NCBI GenBank assembly: GCA_946221385.1
Contig: CAMIGX010000005.1
Span: 62,001-126,000, forward strand
DNA length: 64,000 nt
DNA from: an uncultured Propionimicrobium sp.
GTDB lineage: Bacteria; Actinomycetota; Actinomycetes; Propionibacteriales; Propionibacteriaceae
Direction of reading: 5' to 3'
In this document: one piece after another, positions 43,569-54,232 of the stretch
Numbering within the stretch: the first letter of the stretch is position 1
Layout of the letters: the number at the start of each line of letters is the position of its first letter
Translations under genes and position numbers: made by a program
The notes under the pieces: model-generated
What the model was told of the DNA's origin: nothing
The model's input: the letters and a program-made list of their open reading frames with translations, nothing else
Database searches by the model: none

Positions 43569-44888
43569 ATGAACCGAGAACTGTCGACGGCCGCTAGCCG
43601 CCAACCACTGAAGGTAGCGCTCTTAGGCGCCGGCACAGTCGGGGGCCAAGTGGCTCGACTGTTGACCGAGCAACGTGACGAATTAGCCGAACGGGTCGGA
43701 ACGCCGCTGGAGCTCGTTGGCGTCGCCGTTCGCGACATCAGCGCGCCCCGGCCCGGTGTGCCCACTGAATTGCTCACCGATGATGCGATGGGACTGGTTA
43801 GTCGCGCCGACGTAGATATCGTCATTGAACTGATTGGCGGCATCGAGCCGGCGCGGTCGTTGCTGTTGGCTGCGATCGAAAACGGCGCCGCGGTCATCAC
43901 CGGCAACAAGGCGCTGCTGTCTGAATATGGCGCGGAATTGTTTGACGCAGCTGAAGCCGCAGGGGTGGACATCTTCTTCGAGGCCGCGGTGGCTGGCGCG
44001 ATCCCGATCGTGCGTCCGTTGCGCGAATCGCTGGTCGGTGATGAGGTGGTGGCCGTCAGCGGCATCGTCAACGGCACCACGAATTTCATCTTGGACAAGA
44101 TGACTACTGAAGGTTTGGATTATGCCGAGGTGCTAGCCGAAGCTCAGCGCTTGGGATATGCCGAAGCTGACCCGACTGCTGACGTCGAAGGCCACGATGC
44201 CGCCGCGAAAGCAGCCATTTTGGCGTCGCTGGGCTTTCATACTCGCGTCAATTTCGACGACGTCTATTGCGAAGGCATTTCCAAAATCACTAGCCAAGAC
44301 ATCGAGGCTGCTAAAGATCTCGGATTCGTCATCAAATTGCTGGCGATCGCCCAGCGCGTCGGTCAACGCATCAATGCCCGGGTGCATCCGACGCTAGTCC
44401 CGCAGAGCCACCCATTGGCTAGCGTCAATGGCGCTTACAACGCCGTCTTGGTACAAGCCGAATCGGCTGGGCAGCTGATGTTCCTGGGCCCTGGCGCGGG
44501 TGGCGCGCCGACGGCCAGCGCCGTCATCGGCGACCTAATGACGGTCGCCCGCAACCGCATGTTGGGCATAGCGGTGCCAGTGCAGACCAGCTATCGAAAT
44601 CCCGAATTGGCGCCGATCGGAGAGGTGCAAAGCCGCTATTACCTACGCATGGAGGTCACTGACCGGCCAGGTGTGCTGGCCAAGGTCGCTGCGACCTTCG
44701 CTTCGTATGGGGTTTCGGTGCAGACCGTCCAACAGCGCGGCGGCCTCAATGCCGGCCAAGGGGTCGCGCAACTTTCCATGATGACGCACGCTGCTACCGA
44801 GCGTCAGATGCAAGACTGCGTCAACGACCTGACCGGCGCAGCTGACGTCCTGGGTTCAGTGCGGCTGCTGCGAGTGCACGGCGACTGA
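43569..44888 (+). CDS. hom: Homoserine dehydrogenase
   Basis: A 439-residue enzyme reducing aspartate semialdehyde to homoserine. The NAD(P) motif is LLGAGTVGGQVA (residues about 19-30); the catalytic core has NGTTNFILDKM and AEADPTADVEGHDAAAKAAIL; the C-terminal ACT domain starts YLRMEVTDRPGVLAKVA. ATG 43569 follows GGGGAG by 5 bases; a GTG at 43563 overlaps the lysA stop. In many actinobacteria thrC and thrB come next, but here a 473-base gap and rho follow. Confidence 0.94.
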   Translation: MNRELSTAASRQPLKVALLGAGTVGGQVARLLTEQRDELAERVGTPLELVGVAVRDISAPRPGVPTELLTDDAMGLVSRADVDIVIELIGGIEPARSLLLAAIENGAAVITGNKALLSEYGAELFDAAEAAGVDIFFEAAVAGAIPIVRPLRESLVGDEVVAVSGIVNGTTNFILDKMTTEGLDYAEVLAEAQRLGYAEADPTADVEGHDAAAKAAILASLGFHTRVNFDDVYCEGISKITSQDIEAAKDLGFVIKLLAIAQRVGQRINARVHPTLVPQSHPLASVNGAYNAVLVQAESAGQLMFLGPGAGGAPTASAVIGDLMTVARNRMLGIAVPVQTSYRNPELAPIGEVQSRYYLRMEVTDRPGVLAKVAATFASYGVSVQTVQQRGGLNAGQGVAQLSMMTHAATERQMQDCVNDLTGAADVLGSVRLLRVHGD

Positions 44889-45361
44889 GCAAGGCGGCTA
44901 ATTGGGCAAATCTGGTCGCGGTGATTTAACTATCGGTCTGGCTTTGCTATGGTTTTGCACGTTCGAGACGCGCGTCAGTCAAAATGGCCGCCTTGATCTG
45001 AGCCGCACCAGGCTCCAGACGTGTCCCGATCAATCCCATCGATTCGTTCTGTGCCCAGTCAGCACGGTGCCAGGTTTTGAATCGGCGTGATGCATCGCGA
45101 AACGATCTGATCCTAAATCGCCCAGCATGCTGGATCACCAAGCATGTGGCGCCATTGAGTGCGGCGCTTCGATCGAAGCCCAGCAGCCCGCGCGCTCGAA
45201 CTCCACTGGATTAAGTACCAGTGACCGACCGGGGGGTCGACCACCAGGACGCGGCGATGCCGCAAGTTCACAATCCGCAAAATTCATAGTCTTCGCTCCA
45301 AGCCAATCGTGAGCAACCGCCTACGAGATGGAGCGCAATCGGCGCCAACGAAAGGATCACG
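44889..45361 (+). promoter_or_regulatory. rho promoter and long leader
   Basis: A 473-base gap with no gene. TTTAAC (44925-44930), 17 bases and TATGGT (44948-44953) form a plausible promoter, giving a leader of about 400 bases before the rho GTG at 45362. Long, C-rich rho leaders are typical of Rho autoregulation. No trace of thrC or thrB reading frames was found. Confidence 0.5.
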
Positions 45362-47302
<1,941 letters not shown>

Positions 47303-47337
47303 CCCACCGTCAGCCGCTGAACATTGGCTGAGCTGCT

Positions 47338-47367
47338 GATGACGGACAGCCCCTGCTGCCCGTCATC
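47338..47367 (+). terminator. Hairpin after rho
   Basis: GATGACGG (47338-47345) pairs with CCGTCATC (47360-47367), with an inner CAG/CTG pairing. There is no clear T-run, so it could mark a 3' end rather than a full intrinsic terminator. It lies between rho and the convergent mtnA. Confidence 0.5.
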
Positions 47368-47386
47368 GCGCTCGGCTCACCAGCGA

Positions 47387-48385
47387 CTAGTCAGCGTTGG
47401 GTTCCCAGACCCCAGCCTCAGTCACGATCGCTGCGATCAGATCGTGTGGAGTCACGTCGAAAGCCGGATTGAAACCTTCAGCGCCATCAGGGGCGGTGCG
47501 TACGCCACCCAAGCTGAGCACTTCCGCGCCGTCGCGCTGCTCAATGTGAACGTCGTCGCCACTGGCAGTATTGCGATCGACGGTGGATTCCGGCGCCACG
47601 ACGACGAACGGAATACCGGCCCGCGCGCAAGCTAGCGCGACCGATACCGAGCCGATCTTGTTTGCGGTGTCGCCATTGGCAGCGATTCGGTCGGCGCCGA
47701 TGATTGCGAAGTCGGCCAAGCCGCGCAAGATCGTCGAGGCAGCAGCTCCGTCCGCCTCAATTACGTGCGGAATACCGTCCTTGGTGAGCTCAAAACTAGT
47801 CAGCCGGGCGCCTTGCAAGAGCGGACGGGTCTCGTCGGCATAGACCAATTCGATAGCGCCACGACGGTGCAATTCAGCTATGACGCCATAGGCGGTACCG
47901 ATCGCGGTGGTAGCTAGCGCGCCGGTATTGCAATGGGTCACGACCCGCAGCTTGTCACGGCTGGTATTTGCCTGCACCCAGTCAGCGCCGAGCTTTGCCA
48001 TCGTCTCGTTAGCGGCTCGATCTTCCTCAGCGATCAAATGAGCTTCCGCCAAGACAGCATCAAAACCCGACGTGACCAGTGGCCGCACTCGTTCAACGCC
48101 CCAAGCGAGATTTACCGCAGTCGGGCGGGCGTCTCGAATCTTGTCAATTTCGTTTTGCAGACGTGCCTGGTCCCAACCCTCGCGTTCACCTTGCGCCAAC
48201 GCGATCGCGACGCCATAGCCGCCGCTCGCGCCCAAGGCAGGAGCGCCCCGCACAGCTAGCGATTGGATCGCGGCGACCAACTGGTCGACCTGCGTCACCG
48301 TCAAATACTCTTCGCTGCTGGGCAGTTTCGTTTGATCAATCAAACGCAGTGCTCGTTGATCGGCTAGCCATTGCATCGTCTGCAT
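47387..48385 (-). CDS. mtnA: S-methyl-5-thioribose-1-phosphate isomerase (or 5-deoxyribose-1-phosphate isomerase)
   Basis: A 332-residue enzyme of the eIF2B-related MtnA family. Catalytic Cys is in VVTHCNTGALATTAIGTAYG and the catalytic Asp in IIGADRIAANGDTANKIGS; RGAPALGASGGYGVAIA near the N-terminus is also typical. It converts methylthioribose 1-phosphate to methylthioribulose 1-phosphate, and homologues also take 5-deoxyribose 1-phosphate. GGAG six bases upstream selects ATG 48385 rather than 48391. It is divergent from the phosphorylase gene and shares the locus with the deaminase and a nucleoside importer. The later enzymes of the methionine salvage cycle are not in the window. Confidence 0.9.
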   Translation of the reverse strand: MQTMQWLADQRALRLIDQTKLPSSEEYLTVTQVDQLVAAIQSLAVRGAPALGASGGYGVAIALAQGEREGWDQARLQNEIDKIRDARPTAVNLAWGVERVRPLVTSGFDAVLAEAHLIAEEDRAANETMAKLGADWVQANTSRDKLRVVTHCNTGALATTAIGTAYGVIAELHRRGAIELVYADETRPLLQGARLTSFELTKDGIPHVIEADGAAASTILRGLADFAIIGADRIAANGDTANKIGSVSVALACARAGIPFVVVAPESTVDRNTASGDDVHIEQRDGAEVLSLGGVRTAPDGAEGFNPAFDVTPHDLIAAIVTEAGVWEPNAD

Positions 48386-48530
48386 CGTCATCTCCGGTGT
48401 GTGGCAGGATCTTGTTATCGTCCTCGTCGCTACGGCGCGGCGAAGATGCATACCACTTTAGATTCTCGCTTCTGGTTCGACTTGCTTGGTCGAGCTTCGA
48501 GGCAGAATCGAGGCCACTAGGGGAGACGTC

Positions 48531-49286
48531 ATGACCAATAGCGCACCGATCGGCATCATCGCCGGCACTGGTTTCTATTCGCTGGCCCAGCTCGAGGACG
48601 CCGAAGAGCGCAATCTCGACACCGTCTATGGACCGGCCAAGGCGACTGTCGGAAAGTGGCACGGCTTGGACGTGGTCTTCCAGACCCGGCACGGCGCTTC
48701 TCACTCGGTGCCTCCGCACTTGGTCAACTATCACGCCAATATCTCTGCGTTCGTCGATCTGGGGGTGCAGGACGTCTTCGCGATCAGCGCTGTCGGCGGC
48801 ATCGATGAGACCCTGCAACCGGGCGATCTGGTCTGCCTGGACGATTTCTTGGACTTCACGAAGAACCGCAACTCTACCTTCTGCGACGGCAGCGGCCCGC
48901 GAGGGGTCTTCCACACCGACGTCACCTATCCCTATAGCCCGCGGCTACGCGAGGAGATCTTGGCTGCCGCCCAAAACGTCGGAATCGACATGCGCGCCCA
49001 CGGCGTTTACTGCGCGTTCGAGGGGCCGCGCTTCGAAACCCCAGCCGAGGTGCGCATGGCGCGCATCTTGGGCGGCGACGTGGCCGGCATGACCGGCGTC
49101 CCGGAGTGCCCGCTGGCTGCGGAAGCCGGACTGAACTATGCCGGCATGTCGATCGTCTGCAATCCGGGCGCTGGTATCAGCGCCGAACCGATCAGCCACG
49201 AAGAAGTCGGCGAGGTCTTGAAGGCCTCAGGTCACCGCGTGCTGCAGGTCATTGACGAAGTGCTGCGCGCTCGGGCAGCCAACTGA
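48531..49286 (+). CDS. mtnP: MtnP-family purine nucleoside phosphorylase, probably 5'-methylthioinosine phosphorylase
   Basis: A 251-residue PNP/UDP-independent phosphorylase. Motifs are IIAGTGFYSL, TRHGASHSVPPHLVNYHAN, AVGGIDETLQPGDLV, YCAFEGPRFETPAEVRM and GMTGVPE (186-192, Met and Thr contact ribose). The base-binding loop at 211-215 is NPGAG, whereas methylthioadenosine phosphorylases usually carry TDYDxW there. Asn at this place is typical of 6-oxopurine enzymes such as Pseudomonas methylthioinosine phosphorylase (VVNPAAG). This suggests it acts after the deaminase encoded next door. ATG 48531 follows GGGGAG by 6 bases. Confidence 0.85.
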   Translation: MTNSAPIGIIAGTGFYSLAQLEDAEERNLDTVYGPAKATVGKWHGLDVVFQTRHGASHSVPPHLVNYHANISAFVDLGVQDVFAISAVGGIDETLQPGDLVCLDDFLDFTKNRNSTFCDGSGPRGVFHTDVTYPYSPRLREEILAAAQNVGIDMRAHGVYCAFEGPRFETPAEVRMARILGGDVAGMTGVPECPLAAEAGLNYAGMSIVCNPGAGISAEPISHEEVGEVLKASGHRVLQVIDEVLRARAAN

Positions 49287-49324
49287 TACTCACAAATTAT
49301 TTCGGCTAACCCAGGAGATTCACC

Positions 49325-50665
49325 ATGACCAGCACGCTGCTCAAGCATTGCGCCTATGTCGTCAGCCTCGACGCGGACGGTACCGTCTGGCGAGACGTCG
49401 ACGTGGCGCTGGTAGCCGGCAAGATCGCTGCGATTGGTGACCAAGCCGCTAGCCAGGTCGATGCCTTTGACCAGACCATTGACGCATCAAACAAGCTAGT
49501 CATGCCTGGCTTGGTGAATCTGCACACGCATCTGGCGATGACTCTCACCCGGGGCGCGGCTGAAGACGTCGACCTCAACGGCTTCTTGCAGCGCGTGTGG
49601 GCCGTCGAAGGCAATTTGATGGATGCCGAGACCGTGGGCCTCGGCACTCGCCTTGGCGCCTGGGAAGCCCTGGCCAGCGGGACCACGATGGTCTGCGACA
49701 TGTATTTCCACCATGAAGCCGGCCGCCGGGCCGCCGCTGACGTCGGGTTGCGGCTAGCCAATGGTCCGACCGTCATGGCAGATGCCGCACCTGATCGGCT
49801 GAGTTTCGAAGATCGCCTCGAGCAGATCGTCTCTTGGCCACAGACCCTAGAAGATATCGCTGGTCCGCAGGCGCCGCTGCTGCTCAGCCCGCACAGCACC
49901 TATCTGGTCAGCCCTGATCGGCTCGCTGAGATTCGGCAGGCGGCGATCGGCTGGCCAAGCTTGGCGATCCACATTCACATGAGCGAGACAGCTGCTGAAA
50001 ATGCTGACGTGCTGGGTCGTTATGGTCGCACCCCGACCAAGATCTTGGCCGATGTTGGCTATCTCGACGGCACCGCGCCATTGGTCTTCGCCCACGGTGT
50101 GCATTTGACTGACGACGACCTCGCGCTGATCACCAATGGGCCGGTGACGGTCTCGCACAATCCCGCGTCAAATATGAAGCTCGCTTCGGGCGGCCTGGAT
50201 TGGTCGAGACTTCGCGCGGCCGGGGTCAAGCTGGGCATCGGCACCGACGGCTGCTCGTCTAGTAATGACCTAGACATGTGGACCGCGATCCGCTTGGCTG
50301 GCCTGCTCGCCCGGTTGGTCACCGGACGGCCGGACGCAGTCTCTAGCCTGGAGATCTTGCGAGCCGCGACCAGCGGGGGAGCATCGGCTCTGGGCTGGGG
50401 TGATCGTCTCGGCAGCATTGAGACCGCTAAGGACGCAGACCTGGTCCTGCTCGACTTGGATGCCCCGCATTTGTGGCCGATCTTGGACGTGCACGCGCTG
50501 CTGGTCTACGCGGCAGGGCGCGGCGATGTCTGCGACGTCTTCGTCGCCGGGGAGCGCGTCGTCGCTGACCGGCACGTCACCAAGATAGACGAGCAGCAAC
50601 TGCTGGCAGACGTGCGCCGACGTGGCGCGGACGCATCGGCTGTGCTCGCGAAGATTCAAAGCTGA
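49325..50665 (+). CDS. TrzA/MtaD-type amidohydrolase, probable 5'-deoxy/methylthioadenosine deaminase
   Basis: A 446-residue amidohydrolase. Metal ligands are His67 and His69 in NLHTHLAMTLTRG, a His in SPHSTYLVSP, another in HIHMSETAAE and Asp308 in GIGTDGCSSSNDLDMW, the pattern of mononuclear 6-aminopurine or pterin deaminases (TrzA/AtzA/MtaD/DadD). The N-terminal beta strand VVSLDADGTVWRDVDV and the C-terminal composite beta sandwich are complete. AGGAG precedes ATG 49325 by 7 bases. The 38-base gap to mtnP suggests one operon. Substrate (adenosine, MTA, SAH or 5'-deoxyadenosine) is inferred from context. Confidence 0.87.
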   Translation: MTSTLLKHCAYVVSLDADGTVWRDVDVALVAGKIAAIGDQAASQVDAFDQTIDASNKLVMPGLVNLHTHLAMTLTRGAAEDVDLNGFLQRVWAVEGNLMDAETVGLGTRLGAWEALASGTTMVCDMYFHHEAGRRAAADVGLRLANGPTVMADAAPDRLSFEDRLEQIVSWPQTLEDIAGPQAPLLLSPHSTYLVSPDRLAEIRQAAIGWPSLAIHIHMSETAAENADVLGRYGRTPTKILADVGYLDGTAPLVFAHGVHLTDDDLALITNGPVTVSHNPASNMKLASGGLDWSRLRAAGVKLGIGTDGCSSSNDLDMWTAIRLAGLLARLVTGRPDAVSSLEILRAATSGGASALGWGDRLGSIETAKDADLVLLDLDAPHLWPILDVHALLVYAAGRGDVCDVFVAGERVVADRHVTKIDEQQLLADVRRRGADASAVLAKIQS

Positions 50666-50696
50666 GTCGCCAACGGAGCGCGGCAATGTTGCAGAA

Positions 50697-50719
50697 CTGA
50701 GACCGTTTTGGTGTCTCAG
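50697..50719 (+). terminator. Hairpin after the deaminase gene
   Basis: CTGAGAC (50697-50703) pairs with GTCTCAG (50713-50719) around a T-rich loop. It probably separates the salvage operon from the transporter operon, but there is no T-run after the stem. Confidence 0.4.
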
Positions 50720-50736
50720 CTGTGAGCGAACTTTCG

Positions 50737-50808
50737 TATAGTTAACTCGTAGCCGCGAAAACTTAATCTTCTCGTCATCTTTTTCGATTTCTGTTGCGGC
50801 TCGTTAAC
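50737..50808 (+). promoter_or_regulatory. Promoter and structured leader of the BMP transporter operon
   Basis: TATAGT at 50737-50742 is a good -10 without a clear -35. It is followed by GTTAAC (50741-50746) and AGCCGC (50751-50756), which recur inverted as GCGGCT (50796-50801) and GTTAAC (50803-50808). This imperfect inverted repeat brackets a T-rich 39-base loop; GGAGG (50814-50818) follows. It could be a leader stem or a two-site operator. It does not match a known riboswitch. Confidence 0.45.
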
Positions 50809-50825
50809 CCCTGGAGGTCGCGTCC

Positions 50826-51875
50826 ATGAAGGCGTTTAAGAAGTTGGCTGTCGTCGGTGCATCCTTGGCACTGCTCACCGCTTGCGGTGGTGGAAATGAG
50901 AGTGGTGGCGGTCAAAGTGACGCGAAGTGCGGCACCGAGGGTGTCTACTGCGTCGGCATGGTGACCGACGGCGGCAAGATCGACGATAAGTCGTTCAACC
51001 AGTCGACTTGGGACGGCCTGCAGGCTGCCGCTAAGGCTGACTCGAGCATCCACGTCAAGTTCATCGAGACCGTCTCAGCTACCGACTACGACGCGAACAT
51101 CAAGAAGTTCGTCGACGGCAAGTACGACGCTGTGGTCACCGTCGGTTTCCACCTCGAGCAGCCCACCCTGGAAGCTGCCAAGGCCAACCCGAACGTTAAG
51201 TTCATCGGCGTCGACCAGTCCGTCGCCGCGGCTAATCTGCCCAACCTGACCGGCCTGATCTTCCCCGAAGACCAAGCTGGCTACGCTGCCGGCTACCTGG
51301 CTGGACGGCTGACTCAAAGCGGCACCGTCGGCCAGGTGCTCGGCATGGAAATCCCGCCGGTCAAGAAGTTCGCCGAAGGTTTCATCGCCGGCGCCAAGGC
51401 AGCCAAGCCCGGCGTCGAGGTCAAGACCGTCTACCACCCGGCTGGTGACAATGCCTTCGCCGACCCGACTTGGGGTGCTGCGGAAGCTCAAAAGCAGCTG
51501 GACCAGAAGGTTGACGTCATCTTCGGCGCCGGCGGCACCACCGGCAATGGCGCGCTGGGACAAATCGCCAAGCACGCCAACGCGGGCACCTCGGTCTACT
51601 GCATCGGTGTCGACTCCGACCAGTGGGAGACTGTGCCCGAAGCGCGCAAGTGCCTGGTCACCTCTGCGATGAAGAACATCACTGAGGGCACCACCGAGCT
51701 GACCAAGCAGGCCAAGGCTGGCACCATCAAGGGCGGCGACGTCGTCGGTAAGACCGGCTTGGCGCCCTACCATGACTTCGAGTCCAAGCTGCCTGCCGAG
51801 GTCAAGACCGACGTCCAGAAGGTCGTCGACGGCCTGCAAGACGGCACCATCAAGACCGGCGTCAAGCTCTCCTGA
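50826..51875 (+). CDS. BMP-family ABC transporter substrate-binding lipoprotein
   Basis: A 349-residue periplasmic-type binding protein. The signal peptide ends in the lipobox LLTAC with the acylated Cys20, followed by a Gly/Ser linker. Family motifs are CVGMVTDGGKIDDKSFNQSTWDG, VTVGFHLEQPTLEAA, FPEDQAGYAAGYLAGRLT and VDVIFGAGGTTGNGAL. BMP/Med proteins (for example PnrA/TmpC) bind purine nucleosides. It leads the operon with two permeases and a double ATPase. Confidence 0.93.
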   Translation: MKAFKKLAVVGASLALLTACGGGNESGGGQSDAKCGTEGVYCVGMVTDGGKIDDKSFNQSTWDGLQAAAKADSSIHVKFIETVSATDYDANIKKFVDGKYDAVVTVGFHLEQPTLEAAKANPNVKFIGVDQSVAAANLPNLTGLIFPEDQAGYAAGYLAGRLTQSGTVGQVLGMEIPPVKKFAEGFIAGAKAAKPGVEVKTVYHPAGDNAFADPTWGAAEAQKQLDQKVDVIFGAGGTTGNGALGQIAKHANAGTSVYCIGVDSDQWETVPEARKCLVTSAMKNITEGTTELTKQAKAGTIKGGDVVGKTGLAPYHDFESKLPAEVKTDVQKVVDGLQDGTIKTGVKLS

Positions 51876-51882
51876 GCGAAGC

Positions 51883-51980
51883 TTGCCGCTAATGCCATGA
51901 ATCTGCGGCAAACTTTGATAGTCAAGATCTGACGGTTCGCTTTCCTGGTCGAGTGGGTCGGGTGCAACGAAGCCCACTCG
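51883..51980 (+). terminator. Two hairpins between the binding protein and permease genes
   Basis: TTGCCGC/GCGGCAA (51883-51889 with 51905-51911) and CGAGTGGG/CCCACTCG (51950-51957 with 51973-51980) are perfect stems without T-runs. They could protect the 3' end of the binding-protein message or attenuate the permease genes, giving the usual excess of binding protein. Confidence 0.4.
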
Positions 51981-52010
51981 ATTCAGGGAACGAGCCGAGC
52001 TTGGGGAGTC

Positions 52011-53159
52011 ATGTCAACTGCCGCTAGTTCTACAACGAGCCCGACGTCAGGCCGCGCCAAACCGGCCGACGGGGCATCCACGCGGGCCAAGAAAATGCCT
52101 GACTGGGCGCGTCATCTGATCGTGACCGGGCTCGCGATCCTGGTCGCCTTGCTAGTCGGGACGGCGTTGATCGCCAGTCAGGGCGTCAATCCGCTCTACG
52201 CCTATCAAAGCCTGCTCTCGCACGCCTGGCTCGACGCCGCCGGACTGCAGACCACATTCGCCCGCACCGCAGTGCTGACCTTCACTGGTTTGGCTGTCGC
52301 CATCCCGCTGCGTGTGGGGCTATTCAATATCGGTGCTCAAGGCCAATTGCTCGCTGGTGCGATGCTCGGCGCCACTTTCGGCATCCAACTTTCTAGCCTG
52401 CCAGCTCCCGTGCTCATTCCGCTTTGCTTGCTCGGTGGCTTGGCCGGCGGCGCCTTCTGGGGCTGGCTAGCTGGCGTGCTACGTGCCTATCGCGGCGTGC
52501 ATGAAGTCATCTCGACGATCATGCTCAACTACATTGCGATGCAGCTGATCGACTGGCTACTCAATGGCCCAATGAAGGCTCCAGGTCAAGCGCTGCCACA
52601 GACCGCGCGGCTGTCCAAGCACATCTGGCTTGGCTCGTTAGGTCCGGTGACCTTCGGCTTCCTGATCGCCTTGGTCATCGCGATCTTGATGTGGTGGATG
52701 CTGCGACGCACCGTGCTGGGTTTCGAATTCCAGACCGCTGGCGCAAATCCCGACGCAGCCCGTTACGCCGGCATCAGGCTGCCTAGCCGTTACTCCCTAG
52801 CGATGATGCTCGGTGGCGCTCTAGCGGGGCTGGGCGGGGCAGTCCAGACATTGGGCGAGACGCACTATTTCCAAGCCGAATTCGCCGGCACGCTGGGTTT
52901 TGACGGCATCACCGTCGCACTACTGGCGCGTAACAACCCTCTTGGCTGCCTCGTCGCAGCATTCGGTTTGGCGACGCTGCGAGCTGGTGCCCCAGGTCTG
53001 CAGTTCGAGACCGGCATCAGCCCAGAAATCGTCGACCTGCTGCTGGCGATCGTGCTAGCGCTGGTCTCTATTCCGATCCTCGGGCAGTTGCTGTTCAAAC
53101 AGCGCACCCAGGTCGGTGCCACCGCGATCGCGTCGACCCAAGGCGAGGTGAACGCATGA
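52011..53159 (+). CDS. Nucleoside ABC transporter permease (NupP type, BPD_transp_2)
   Basis: A 382-residue permease. After a Ser/Thr-rich N-terminus there are about nine membrane segments; VGLFNIGAQGQLLAGAMLGATFG and AGIRLPSRYSLAMMLGGALAGLGG carry the motifs of the branched-chain/ribose-type permease family. GGGGAG lies immediately before ATG 52011. It overlaps the second permease by ATGA. Heteromeric permease pairs of this kind, together with BMP lipoproteins, import guanosine, adenosine and other nucleosides. Confidence 0.9.
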   Translation: MSTAASSTTSPTSGRAKPADGASTRAKKMPDWARHLIVTGLAILVALLVGTALIASQGVNPLYAYQSLLSHAWLDAAGLQTTFARTAVLTFTGLAVAIPLRVGLFNIGAQGQLLAGAMLGATFGIQLSSLPAPVLIPLCLLGGLAGGAFWGWLAGVLRAYRGVHEVISTIMLNYIAMQLIDWLLNGPMKAPGQALPQTARLSKHIWLGSLGPVTFGFLIALVIAILMWWMLRRTVLGFEFQTAGANPDAARYAGIRLPSRYSLAMMLGGALAGLGGAVQTLGETHYFQAEFAGTLGFDGITVALLARNNPLGCLVAAFGLATLRAGAPGLQFETGISPEIVDLLLAIVLALVSIPILGQLLFKQRTQVGATAIASTQGEVNA

Positions 53160-54232
53160 GTCAGCACGACACTGAGTCGACGATCACTGAGCGTAGCCAG
53201 CAGGCTGCGCCCCAAGGACGTGAAGCGTCGAGCAAGCCGACCTTGTGGCAGACACACCGGATGACCATCTTGATCTGGGCGCTGGTGATCGTCGCTGCGA
53301 TCATCTGGTACGCCTTGTCGCCTTGGAAATCGACGTCGATCCTGCGTTTTGCTTGGACGCTTTCTATTCCATTGGTGCTGGGCGCCTTGACTGGTCTGAT
53401 CTGTGAACGTTCTGGTGTAGTCAATATCGGCATCGAAGGTCAACTCTTGACCGGCGCCTTCGCAGGTTTCTTCACTGCATCAGCCACGGGCAGTCTGTGG
53501 GCTGGTGTCATCGCCGGCATCCTGGCTGGCGGTTTGATGGGTGCATTCCTGGCTCTGGTGACGGTCGTGTGGCGGATGGACCAGATCATCGCCGGTGTGG
53601 TCGTCAACATCATCGCGACCGGCATCACGTCCTTCTTCTATACCCAAGGACACACGCTGCCCCAGCAGATGCCGCACTTCGAAATTCCGTTGCTGAGCAA
53701 GATCCCGCTGATCGGCCCGGTCTTCTTCACTGGCGGACCGATCGCGCTGCTGACGCCGCTGCTGGTCTTGGCGGTCTCGCTGGCGCTGTTCAATACCCGC
53801 TGGGGGCTGCGGACGCGAGCCTGCGGTGAGTATCCGTCCGCAGCTGATACCGCCGGCATCAACGTCAACCGAATCCGATTTTGGAACACCACGCTTGCCG
53901 GTCTCTTCGCTGGTGCTGCTGGGGTATTCATCGCAATGGAACAGACCTCGAGCTTCGAACGAGGCATGAGCGCCGGCAAGGGCTTCTTGGCGTTGGCGAT
54001 CATGATCTTCGGTGCCTGGTATCCGGGCCGGGCGATGGCTGCAGCGTTGTTCTTCGGACTTGCCTCGAGTGCCGCATCGCAATTGCAAGCCGACCAGGTC
54101 ATCTCCATCCCGCAGCAGTGGGTCAACATGCTGCCCTATGTGCTGACCCTCATCGTGTTGGCAGTGGCCGCTGGACGGATGCGTCCACCAGCTGCTGAGG
54201 GCAAGCCATTCGTCAAGGGAGAAGGCTCGTGA
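53156..54232 (+). CDS. Nucleoside ABC transporter permease (NupQ type, BPD_transp_2)
   Basis: A 358-residue partner permease. SGVVNIGIEGQLLTGAFAGFF is the conserved first cytoplasmic motif, and AADTAGINVNRIRFWNTTLAGLFAGAAGVF the coupling segment. About nine membrane helices. It overlaps both neighbours by 4 bases (ATGA and GTGA), so stoichiometric translation with the first permease and the ATPase is likely. Confidence 0.9.
   Translation: MSQHDTESTITERSQQAAPQGREASSKPTLWQTHRMTILIWALVIVAAIIWYALSPWKSTSILRFAWTLSIPLVLGALTGLICERSGVVNIGIEGQLLTGAFAGFFTASATGSLWAGVIAGILAGGLMGAFLALVTVVWRMDQIIAGVVVNIIATGITSFFYTQGHTLPQQMPHFEIPLLSKIPLIGPVFFTGGPIALLTPLLVLAVSLALFNTRWGLRTRACGEYPSAADTAGINVNRIRFWNTTLAGLFAGAAGVFIAMEQTSSFERGMSAGKGFLALAIMIFGAWYPGRAMAAALFFGLASSAASQLQADQVISIPQQWVNMLPYVLTLIVLAVAAGRMRPPAAEGKPFVKGEGS

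Noticed and set aside
51075..51977. A 300-codon open frame on the minus strand
   Set aside because: It is antisense to the BMP lipoprotein gene and carries no motif.
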